A DNA stretch of 64,000 nucleotides. Source: Armigeres subalbatus. Its lineage: Eukaryota > Arthropoda > Insecta > Diptera > Culicidae. Both the position numbers and the translations under genes were made by a program. The DNA lies in NCBI RefSeq assembly GCF_024139115.2, contig NC_085140.1, forward strand, positions 461,931,506-461,995,505, written 5' to 3'. This document shows positions 55,985 to 64,000 of the stretch, piece after piece. Under the pieces are notes generated by a model that was given only the letters and a program-made list of their open reading frames with translations, ran no database searches and was not told the origin of the DNA. Each line of letters opens with the position of its first letter. Within the stretch, counting starts at the first letter, position 1.

Positions 55985-56780
55985 GTTTGTCGTTGTTTGT
56001 TAGGGGGTCTCGAATTGATTCTGTTTTCGATTTCCAAAAGAGTGCCTCGTCAGTGGGAAGCCTACCCCACTTAAGGCTTGGACAAGTTGACCTTCACGCT
56101 GCGAATCAGACGTTCCCAAGCTCCTCCCATGTACGGGGAGCGGGGAGGCAGGTGATATAAAACTCCACTCGGTATTGAATGTGGTGAATTCATCCATGAG
56201 CTGTTCCTGATCGATATTCTGCTTTGCTTCTCGTAGCTCTTTACTTGAACCCTGAAAGCTAGTACCACGGTCGCTGAAGAGAAGTGCAGGAATTCCTCTG
56301 CGAGCCATGATGTTTCGTATTACTATAGCATGGATGCATGAATCAGTTGTCTTGTCAGTGTGTAGGCTAGTCGACCTCCAATGATGAGGTCACTCATCAT
56401 TGGAGGGCGAGGAGAGGCTTGGTCGTTTTTACACTTTTGGCAATCCTTACAAACTTTTCTGAAGCCTGCCATGAGTTTCGAGATTTGGTAGCGTTGACGC
56501 ACTTCGTTAATCGTTGTTTGACGGTTCTGGTGGTTTAACCGTTTGTGGAAGTCGAGGAGAATAAGCTTTGTAATTTGATGCGTTCGAGGGAGGACGATTG
56601 GTCGAGCTGCATCGCTTATGATGTATCTGCAGGCTTCTGTTCTAGCTTGAACTCTGATGACGTTTGCTTCATCCAGAAAGATGCATTGACGAAAAAGCGG
56701 ACTGCTTCTTGGAATACACTTAAACCCATCTCAGAGTTCTGGTCCTTGTAAAGAATGGCAATTTCATCGGCAAAGGCAGC
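55985..56780 (-). pseudogene. BEL/Pao integrase remnant
   Basis: The minus strand reads ARPIVLPRTHQITKLILLDF with HKRLNHQNRQTTINEVRQRY and CKDCQKCK, the zinc-binding HHCC domain (56,380-56,640). Then comes LLFSDRGTSFQGSSKELREA (second catalytic region, with the Asn of DNG replaced by Arg) and PYMGGAWERLIRSVK (catalytic E) in the overlapping frame 56,071-56,268. The part with the first catalytic D is lost near 56,310-56,400. Confidence 0.82.
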
Positions 56781-57235
56781 CCTCTAGGCTTCGCTGTGCA
56801 AGAAGTTCTCGGCATTACTCAGCTCCCGGTGCTGCAGTGGACCAGTGATGTGATTTCCCTTTCCTACGGAGAATTTTAGGTTGCGCACGTAGCGAAAAAC
56901 GTAAGCAGTAGAGCGAAGTAATTTCCGCCAAGTGGAGAAGCGATAAGCATCGATTATGCACGTATTTAGTTTCATATGCAGCAGCAGATGTGGACGAAGT
57001 TCTTCGGTAGTGCTTCCGATGCGATGTTTCGCTGCAGGCCAATATTCAGCAGACTTCCATAAATGCCATTCCCGAATATCTGATGATTCCAGGATCTCGC
57101 TGACCCGGAATGCAACGAACTAGCTGTAAAGTATCGACTTTTTTTTAGTATTTTGGCCCACTCTGCAACGCACATCAGCATAACTGATGCGCGCGAGAGT
57201 GTAAATACTCTCGGAGATATAATTCGCAGCATCCA
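56781..57235 (-). pseudogene. BEL/Pao Pol middle remnant
   Basis: Overlapping minus frames contain FGNGIYGSLLNIG and MKLNTCIIDAYRFSTWRKLLR with VFRYVRNLKF, which fit the region between RNase H and integrase of Pao-type Pol. Frames shift repeatedly. Confidence 0.55.
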
Positions 57236-57239
57236 ATAT

Positions 57240-57895
57240 GCACTGCTTTTAGGTATTATTGCTCAATCGAACTCTTATCACTCAGAGATGAAATCAAAAT
57301 AACCAAAAACATAATCAAGAAAGCCCTACACGATGGTAAAGATTTTTGGTTGGCGCTTCTAGAATGGCGTAATGCTAGCCATAGTAAATGATCAGATGGA
57401 AACGAGAAAAATCAAATCTAAATTCTATCACGATCGAAAATCACAATCGCTGCCGACACTAGAACGAGGACAGGACGTTTACGTTCAGTTGGAGTCCATT
57501 TGGACCAAAGGACGGGTTGCGGAAATCTTGAGCGATCGAGATTACAATATTGAAGTCAATGGAAACAGCTATCGTCGCAATCGTGTACATATCAGGGAAC
57601 CCAGAGGAATAGAAGAATCGTGGAAAGAAGAAGATACTGAAGATCACTACCTTAGTTCAGATGGCCAAGACTTGACAGTACCTACCAGCACACCGAATGG
57701 CGATCAATCGAGGAAGGCGGGGCGGAACCGGAAATCAGATCAAGACACAGTGACAATCGAAATTGCAATCCTGGTAGCAGCACAACCGCCGTTGGAACCA
57801 CTTCGTTATCAATACCAGTCGTGGACCGTCCTCAACGAGCAGTTAGAAGACCTTTGAAATTCAAGGATTATGTTGTTGATACTTCGGAGTGAATA
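57240..57895 (+). pseudogene. Ty3/gypsy integrase C-terminal tail
   Basis: The plus strand reads KDFWLALLEWRNA, then FYHDRKSQSLPTLERGQDVY and WTKGRVAEILSDRDYNIEVN with YRRNRVHIRE, the end of a gypsy-type integrase with its SH3-like domain. The frame 57,372-57,857 stays open. The natural C terminus (RPLKFKDYVV) follows in another frame and stops near 57,891. It is inserted opposite to the surrounding BEL/Pao relic. No LTR was recognised. Confidence 0.78.
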
Positions 57896-57982
57896 TTTAA
57901 TGTATAAATAAGAAGAAGATGATATGACATTAATAAAAAATGTATGTTTCAACGTTCAATAAAAACTGGCAACACTTGCACC

Positions 57983-58297
57983 ACAGATAACAGATGTTTA
58001 GGCTGGCATACAATACGTGTGTAAACATCGGCAACCGTTAATTCAAATATATTTTAAATTGAGACCGCGTTTGGCAATCGATTGGAGATGGCGCAAGGAT
58101 CATTGTCATTGAAAACGCAGCCCGAATGCGGCTGTCAAATATATTGGCTGCGTTCGACGGTTGCTTATCAGCTGCGTTCGTATGTACTGCCGCAATCAGT
58201 TGAGTAGATGGCAGTAGTGGGCCAACGTATATCAATTCAAAAATTTACACAGGATTTCCAATAAAATTTGTTCTAGCCTAAATATCTGTTATCTGTG
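57983..58297. mobile_element. MITE with ACAGATAACAG TIRs and 8-bp duplication
   Basis: The ends acagataacagatgtttagg and the inverse differ at one base over 22 bp. It is flanked by cttgcacc (57,975-57,982 and 58,298-58,305). The ACAGA start and TCTGTG end match the MITE at 27,564-27,807 and suggest one transposase source. Confidence 0.83.
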
Positions 58298-58305
58298 CTT
58301 GCACC

Positions 58306-58417
58306 GTCGACCCCGACTCGATATCACATCACGTTGTTTTTGGTCCTTTCACACCAAGTTCGTCTGCCAGATTCTGTTCCATTATGGAAAGTTCGGACCT
58401 ATCATCGATCAATGCGT
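58306..58417 (-). pseudogene. BEL/Pao protease remnant
   Basis: The minus strand reads YALIDDRSELSIMEQNLADE, the active-site strand of DUF1758 proteases, with Arg where the catalytic D-x-G-S glycine is expected. The upstream RILPVILYG block is encoded at 59,144-59,204, beyond two MITEs. Confidence 0.65.
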
Positions 58418-58418
58418 A

Positions 58419-58684
58419 CACAGAAAAAAAATCCGTGGTAAAAACTACTATTTTGTAGACTACGCTCCGTTTTAAGAACTACCATGAAATTTCAGTAGAT
58501 TTTACCATGGTTTCAGAGAAATTTACCACTGTTCCAGTTCATGTGACAACATTCCGCATGGGCCACATTTGATTTTTACTGCGCGCATGGTAAAATCAAA
58601 CGTGACGTGAGCTGAAAATTGCCGGTGCATATTCTTAAAATAACTCTTGGAATGGTAGTTTTGACTGCAATATTTTTTTGCGTG
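58419..58684. mobile_element. TA-flanked MITE, mariner-like, copy 2
   Basis: Ends cacagaaaaaaaa and tttttttgcgtg lie between TA (58,417-58,418 and 58,685-58,686). It is the inverse of the copy at 48,569-48,803, and 31 bp longer mainly because of a gcgcatggtaaaatcaaacg segment. Confidence 0.85.
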
Positions 58685-58714
58685 TAGGTCCTCACCGTCT
58701 GAACTGGTCCATAC

Positions 58715-59135
58715 TAGGGATCCTATATTAAGAGATGTGCGAATACTTTTCCAAACGATTTAGCAACGTTGTTACTTTCGTAAACAAACGCTGCCAGCAC
58801 TTGCCGTGGCGCAAAATGTTGGAGCTCGAACATGACTTTGCGTATAATGGCATTTTCAGATTTCGTTATCTAACGTCCAACAGTACATTATCACTAAAAT
58901 AAAAATGCAATACAAATGAACAAAGTACCATGCATTAACTAGACTACTTCAATTTGCCAATGCAAAACAAATTGTTTATTCGACAAAACTTTTCGTAAAA
59001 TATTTTTCATTACAATCGCAATACCTTTCAATCCCCAACAATAACAATGTTCATTTGGCTCAGATTCTGACAGCTCTCAATGCTCGATTGGCTCAAGATG
59101 GCCGCTTTCGCATATCTCTGAATGTAGGATCCCTA
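58715..59135. mobile_element. 421-bp MITE with TAGGGATCCTA ends, complete copy
   Basis: The left end tagggatcctatattaagag and the inverse right end have about 28 bp of similarity. It is flanked by gtccatac (58,707-58,714 and 59,136-59,143), an 8-bp duplication as for hAT. No ORF. It interrupts the BEL/Pao protease relic. Confidence 0.83.
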
Positions 59136-59204
59136 GTCCATACAGAATCACTGGTAGGATTCGCAGAAGTTTAGATTGACTTTGGTGGATATTGCAGCTC
59201 TGTT

Positions 59205-59606
59205 GGGGACGATTTAGCAACGCCGTTACTTTTGTTAGCAAACGCTTCCAGCACTTACCGCAGCGCAAAATGTTGAAGCTTGTATATGACTTTGTATTTG
59301 ATAACAATTTGGAATATGTTTGTCTGTCCACTAACAGTGTTTAAATAAGCATTATCACTAAAATAAAAATGCAATACAAATAGGCGAAACACGATACATA
59401 AACTAGATTACTTCTACTCGCGAAAGTAAAACAAATTGTTTATTCGATGAAACTTTTCTTAAAATCTATCTCAATACCTCTCAACCTCGTCTCAATCTGC
59501 AACAATAACAACGTTCATTTGGCTCACGTTTTGACAGTTCTCAATGCTCGATTGGCTTACAATAGCCGCTTTCGCATATCTCTCATTATAGGATCCCTAG
59601 TGCAAC
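59205..59606. mobile_element. Second copy of the 421-bp MITE, left end missing
   Basis: Closely follows the complete copy from gatttagcaacg to the right terminus ataggatcccta. The left TIR is absent, and the copy starts at ggacgatttagcaacg. Same orientation, about 70 bp downstream of the first copy. Confidence 0.8.
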
Positions 59607-59631
59607 CGTGCTGCACGTTTTCTGCTGTCTA

Positions 59632-60004
59632 CACTGAAAAAAACTTTGTAGTAGAAATTACAATTTTATGGTAAAATTAAGAACAGTACCGACGTTTTTC
59701 AACTGAAGGGACAAATCGCTTAATTTGACCATAAATGTAGTAAATCTGATTGATATTATTTTCAATTTCACAACAAAAATTGTTATTTAGCATAGACTCA
59801 AACAAAATAGTTGATTTTACTACACAATTTTACTATATTTTCAGTAAGAATAACCATGTAAGCGGTTGAATATACTATTTTTATAGTAAGATAGACCATA
59901 TTTTAGTTATTTTAAGACGATTGGCACTTCGGTTGAAAAACGTCGGTACTGTTCTCAATATTACCCTCGAAATGGTAGTTTCTACTATAAAATTTTTCTC
60001 AGTG
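59632..60004. mobile_element. TA-flanked MITE with CACTGARAAAAA ends
   Basis: Left cactgaaaaaaac and inverse cactgagaaaaatt are bounded by TA (59,630-59,631 and 60,005-60,006). Subterminal gtaccgacgtttttcaac is repeated inverted near 59,933. 373 bp, non-coding. The ends are typical of Tc1/mariner-derived MITEs. Confidence 0.83.
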
Positions 60005-60006
60005 TA

Positions 60007-62715
60007 CATGACTTGTTGTGTTTTCGCCAGGGGGAGAAGGCGGAGCACTGAATCCCTACCCCAACATGTGCGACATCTGGATTTGGTTCTAAACTGTAAA
60101 CAACAGTGTTAATTCTCTACCACCTTTTTGTTATGGCGAGGCAATTTTTATGCACACTTTTGATTTCGATATTTTATCAAAATTAAACACTCAATCATGC
60201 AGCAATATAACGATGTGATATACTTGAGATACCTGCTTGATTATAGGGACTTGAAAAAGAATTTATTTGCGGTAACTAACCGAATATAAAAATGTTTACA
60301 TTAACGATTGCGCCCTAACACCGGTTCTAAGCTTCGATGCAGAGTACACGAGCTTTGTTCGCCAGTGACAGGCGTATGAGGCCCTTGGTTTTCGCAGACA
60401 TTTCCTACATGTAGATTCCTACATAAAGATGCCTGCAGGATGATATTACAAACATGGTCATAACATGTTTATTTTTTGACATATGTTTAGTTATAAAATA
60501 CATATTAATGATGGGAGTATAGCTAAAACACGCATTTTGAACGTAATTTCAAAATCTTTTAGGATTAAAGCAACGAACATTTTCGATCAACTTTGTTGTT
60601 TATCGAGAACTCGCCATATTGTTATCTGGCAGATTCGAGAATTCGTTTACAGATAAATATTCCTAAATTATATGATTTTGGTATAGCTTTTTTTTCTTCT
60701 TCAATCAATGGCGCATGAATTTGGTAGAAGTAAAATGGAAAGTTCGCCAATGAATCATGAGTCGCCAGGGCTTGGATGAATGAAGCAATGAAGATGATGA
60801 CCAATGCTTCAGCACCAGTTATACTCCCGAGGATGGTAGCTTCATGAGAGAACAGTTTCAAAGTGCTTAGTGAAGAATGCTTCCTCGCTCCATATGGCAC
60901 TGTTGTATGAAACAGTTGGAGAGTGAAATCAAGCACCCGCTAGTGCAGAGAGTATTTAACTCTCTTGCGTCATTTATACTGAGTTGCGCATATCTGTTGG
61001 AATGAATGTGTGAAAGAGAGGTATATAATGCAGGCTCCCTCTTTCTCGCTAATACGGTTTTGTATTTACACAACACTCACTCGCATCTGAAACACTGCCG
61101 ATGAACGAAGGAAACATCCTCAATTCACGCTGCCCTACGAACGATGCATCCTCGGCACTAGCCGGCTTGTGAAGATGCCACGTTCAAAATTCCCCACTTT
61201 CAATGTATAAAACGAATGCTTTGTATTTGCCTCTTCCCTTGTTCGTGCCGAAAGCAGCACGTCATCGAGCGAACTTCAATCGGTGCACCGAAATTAAAAC
61301 CTCGCTGTGGGCTAAAAACGAAGTATTCGTTCGTTTTTGAACGAATTTTCCAAGGCCTGTGAGTCGCATATAATGCGAGGCTTCGAAACGAATTCAAAGT
61401 GTGTACTTAGTTTGCGTCTTTTTTAATTTTATCAAAATGGTATTCACGCAGACAGACGTTCAAGTTCGACTCACTAACTTGTGTAAAAAACATGGCCGTC
61501 GGATTGCCAAGTAGCAATAAGCGAAGAGATGGCGCCACATGTTAAAACGGCAAACGGCAAACGTTATTTCCCGTTTTGTTTTGATTTTTGATTTCGTCAA
61601 AATCTTTTAGTTTCTTGATCCGATCTGGTCGATGGGACTCTTATTAAAAATGCATGATCATGCACACACGCGCTGTTGAGAAATTAATCGAAAAATTATC
61701 AGCACGCCAGAGATGATATTTGTTACTCAGGAGGGGTTATTTCATTTTTTGATTGTTTAATTCTTTTCAATTGGGTCCTAAAATGAAGAATCGATATTCG
61801 ATTTTCTTTCAGGGAACGATGAAGGTAACCATTCTAAACGTGTCAGTTTTTCTTTAGACTCAAAAATCGAAAAGAACATTGTTTAATTTGAAATTGAAAA
61901 ATAGATGAAAAATGCTTCCTCGACATTTTCGGTCTTGTTTGACGTACGGATTCAAACGCACTAGCAAAACACCGCAGGGCACTTGACTCAACCTTTGACA
62001 GTTAATATATGGGGCTGACGTTTTGGGCTGATGGTTCATTCGTTCTGAAATGTTGCACAGCCCAAAATTTGCCTTAAAATGTCTTAAACACAAAAATATT
62101 ATTTTACTGATTTAGAATTTTACCAGAATTTTTATAACAACGGTACAAGTATTCTTGACCGATGCACTATCGTTTGCAACCATAAACGAGGTAGGGCTTT
62201 AGGACCCAATTCTACTTGACTGGACTATGCATTAGTTTTGCAATGAAAACCTTTACGATTTTCGGCCCAGGCACATGTTTTGAATCACAATCGCCAAAAA
62301 AACTCGCATGTGAAAGGATCTAGATAAAAGAGCCAACGCGAAAGTTCCGAAAAGATGGTAAACATCATACACACAGCTTCACAATTTCTTTACTATATCG
62401 TGGCAAGAACTGCAAGTAAAGTGATTCGCTTAGCCACATTGTAAAAGTCGATTGTAAAGTCGTTCAGATAAAATTAATTTTTGCGGCCGTGCGGGAAGAT
62501 CTTTGTATTTAGATTTAGATTTGAAATTGCAACGTATTTAGATTTGAAATTTTACACAAGAAAATCGAATTCAAATGTATGAGCTTAAACGTCTGTCTGC
62601 GGTATTCATCATTTCATGCATGCATGCAAATTTTGGTCAACATTTTTGTTTTGGTATTCAATTTGACAGAATCATGTTGAGAGACGGTTATTGAAAACTC
62701 TCTTAGCACTTAACT
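60007..62715. other. Unrecognised region
   Basis: No element ends or coding motifs were found. The 60,900-61,420 part contains tatataatg and gtataaaac boxes and is slightly GC-richer, but a promoter call would be unsupported. Open frames of up to 104 codons have no known motif. Confidence 0.35.
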
Positions 62716-62718
62716 TTA

Positions 62719-62948
62719 GGGTCTGTCTCAATTGGATAATTAAACTGAAATTAAACTTAAAAGTGACATTTCAATAATTATCAAATAACCCTGCTCGCAG
62801 AGCAAGATTACTTTTGACAGATATCGAATCATTTTCCATCGATGTCCTGTTGGAATTGCTGGGTAGCACCAGCCATTCTTATAACGGGGTGATTTCTTAA
62901 TTTTCTAACTGTCACTTTTAAGTTTAATTCTCCAAATGAGACAGACCC
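62719..62948. mobile_element. TTA-flanked MITE with GGGTCTGTCTC ends
   Basis: The left end gggtctgtctcaattggata and the inverse gggtctgtctcatttggaga extend into matching taaacttaaaagtgaca arms. It is flanked by TTA (62,716-62,718 and 62,949-62,951). 230 bp, non-coding, PIF/Harbinger-like by ends and target. Confidence 0.85.
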
Positions 62949-62951
62949 TTA

Positions 62952-63421
62952 GTCTTGTGAATGTGCCGAGATGTGCAGTCAAAAACTTGGTTACGACTGA
63001 AGATGTTGAAAATATCAATAATTTTTGCACTGTTTAGATCGTGTGAAAGTATTGCTTTTTGCATTGAAACTTTTCGTTTCGTCACTGAAACCATTGACAC
63101 TTGTCTTCAGCGACTGCTTCCGCGATAGAGCATTTGCACATTTTATTCACTCATACATCTATATTGCTGTCAAAATGTGCATTTGACAATTAAATTTTCA
63201 GCTGAAAGCTCTATTTTTTGACACCGGTGCACTCACACAACCAATCGACATCAGTTGACAAAAAATCAGGAGTACCAACTTGACCACTATCTCCTTGTCG
63301 CCGAGTCTGGCGCTGAGTGCTCGGCGCGGAAATTCAAAGGTGGGAATAAAATTTTGGGGCTTATGCGCAATAATGATTTTTTTTTATAAAACCAAAACAT
63401 AACAAACCTATATGCTTAAAA
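62952..63421. other. Unrecognised spacer before the terminal hAT element
   Basis: No gene or element was recognised. Confidence 0.3.
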
Positions 63422-64000
63422 CAGGGCTGCCCAACGTACGGCCCGCGGGCCGGATGCGGCCCTTGGCTCCATTTTTTGTGGCCCGCGGCGTGTAAGAAAA
63501 AATACCTCATAAACGGCCCGAAAGCTTTTCCATCTGGCTCGAGAAGCTCCTGTTCATTATTTATCAATAAATACTAGGTTATACTATAAAAAATTAAATA
63601 TGGGCAAGCACGGTGTCGAATAATGTAGCACGGGTCAATTTTGCTGTTGATAAAATTTTGGCAATACGGATGAAACCTTTCCAGGACGGAGAACTTGTTA
63701 GGGAATACATATCTGCTGTTGTTAACATGGTGTGCTCTAAAGAAAAAGCTTCCTTCAGTAGTATTAGTTTACGTCGTGAAGCACGGTGAAGAATTAGAGT
63801 TCTCACAGAAGACTTGGAAACTACATTGCGTGGAAAAGCCCCCTGCTTCTGAATCAGGACGGGAAGTAACACGGGCGTTGTGCCACATAAAAATTAAAGC
63901 AATTTGTTGATCAGCCACAAAAGTTAATTTGTGATATTTGAACATATGGCTTCAAATCAGTGATCAACACGTCGAGCTTTTATTATCCAAAATGCAAACT
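63422..64000 (+). mobile_element. hAT transposon, left part only (runs off window)
   Basis: The terminus cagggctgcccaacgtacgg followed by cccgcgggcc is the characteristic end of Buster/Charlie-type hAT elements. The right end lies outside the window, so the duplication (probably gcttaaaa, 63,414-63,421) cannot be verified. Transposase homology begins about 180 bp inside. Confidence 0.75.
63604..63960 (+). pseudogene. hAT (Buster-like) transposase N-terminal remnant
   Basis: The plus strand reads NNVARVNFAVDKILAIR, then MKPFQDGELVREYISAVV, NMVCSKEKASFSSISLRRE and, after a stop, RVLTEDLE. This matches the conserved region of Buster/GTF2IRD2-type hAT transposases just after the BED finger (A..IA..KPF.DGEF.K, C.EK...F..ISL). 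The BED finger itself is not visible. The minus-strand frame covering the same bases is a shadow. In-frame stops suggest a dead copy. Confidence 0.7.

Larger units (their letters stand above)
55985..59204 (-). mobile_element. Second BEL/Pao relic, fragmented
   Basis: Minus-strand remnants follow BEL/Pao order from protease (58,306-59,204, in pieces) to post-RT and integrase (55,985-57,235). They are interrupted by a plus-strand gypsy tail (57,240-57,895), a MITE (57,983-58,297), a TA MITE (58,419-58,684) and an 8-bp-type MITE (58,715-59,135). No LTRs were recognised. It differs in sequence from the element at 20.5-28.5 kb. Confidence 0.75.

Noticed and set aside
63594..63872. 92-codon minus-strand frame
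   Set aside because: Shadow of the plus-strand hAT transposase remnant.

Overview
The window looks like transposon-packed, gene-poor chromatin from a large mosquito genome, most likely Aedes. This rests on several signs together: tRNA-headed SINEs resembling the Aedes Feilai family, an RTE-clade LINE, BEL/Pao elements with a PHD finger in Gag, Ty3/gypsy elements, DD37E-type Tc1/mariner relics, and many short TIR elements (MITEs) with TA, TTA, 4-bp and 8-bp target duplications in AT-rich DNA. I find no intact host protein-coding gene, no structural RNA gene and no CRISPR array. The longest ORFs all belong to decayed transposable elements or to a 12-bp minisatellite.

Layout. 1-7.8 kb: mostly unrecognised AT-rich DNA holding a TTA-flanked MITE (466-626), a foldback MITE (about 3817-5014) interrupted by a TA-flanked Tc1/mariner relic (4004-4939), a SINE with a 13-bp target duplication (5586-5873), and a second transposase relic (6232-6877). 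7.8-11.3 kb: a badly decayed LINE of the RNase H-bearing group, broken by an antisense SINE. 11.95-15.06 kb: a non-coding hAT-like element containing foldback repeats and a second tRNA-derived SINE. 15-20.4 kb: no recognised element; one weak candidate for a host promoter/exon at 18.6-19.6 kb.

20.47-28.53 kb: a BEL/Pao retrotransposon on the minus strand, flanked by a 5-bp duplication (gtagg). Each LTR carries different insertions: a MITE and a Helitron-like element in one, three MITEs in the other. The empty site in the partner LTR confirms each insertion exactly. 28.5-34.4 kb: a 12-bp-period minisatellite (core about 31.06-33.54 kb), a CGG-rich island, two SINEs and a 133-bp tandem repeat. 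34.4-41.3 kb: an RTE-clade LINE split by a 5'-truncated LOA/R1-like LINE, with a 10-11-bp duplication. 41.5-44.4 kb: MITEs, a foldback element, a conserved hairpin motif and an antisense RTE scrap.

44.4-53.2 kb: one Ty3/gypsy element on the minus strand, shredded by at least six later insertions: a 3.1-kb hAT-like element, two TA MITEs, a palindromic MITE, a solo LTR and a 116-bp hairpin element. Removing several of them restores the reading frame. 53.2-56 kb: a 46-bp perfect palindrome and otherwise unrecognised sequence. 56-59.2 kb: a second BEL/Pao relic interrupted by a plus-strand gypsy tail and several MITEs. 59.2-63.4 kb: further MITEs in unrecognised DNA. From 63,422: the start of a hAT element with decayed Buster-type transposase sequence that runs off the window.

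The DNA reads as an insertion history, not as a set of cooperating genes. I do not see a clearly new biological system. The observations most worth following are the 116-bp hairpin element with a clean 8-bp duplication whose core recurs at 41.7 kb, the foldback family sharing a TAGGGTAAAACG-type terminus, and the KEFL-encoding 12-bp minisatellite.
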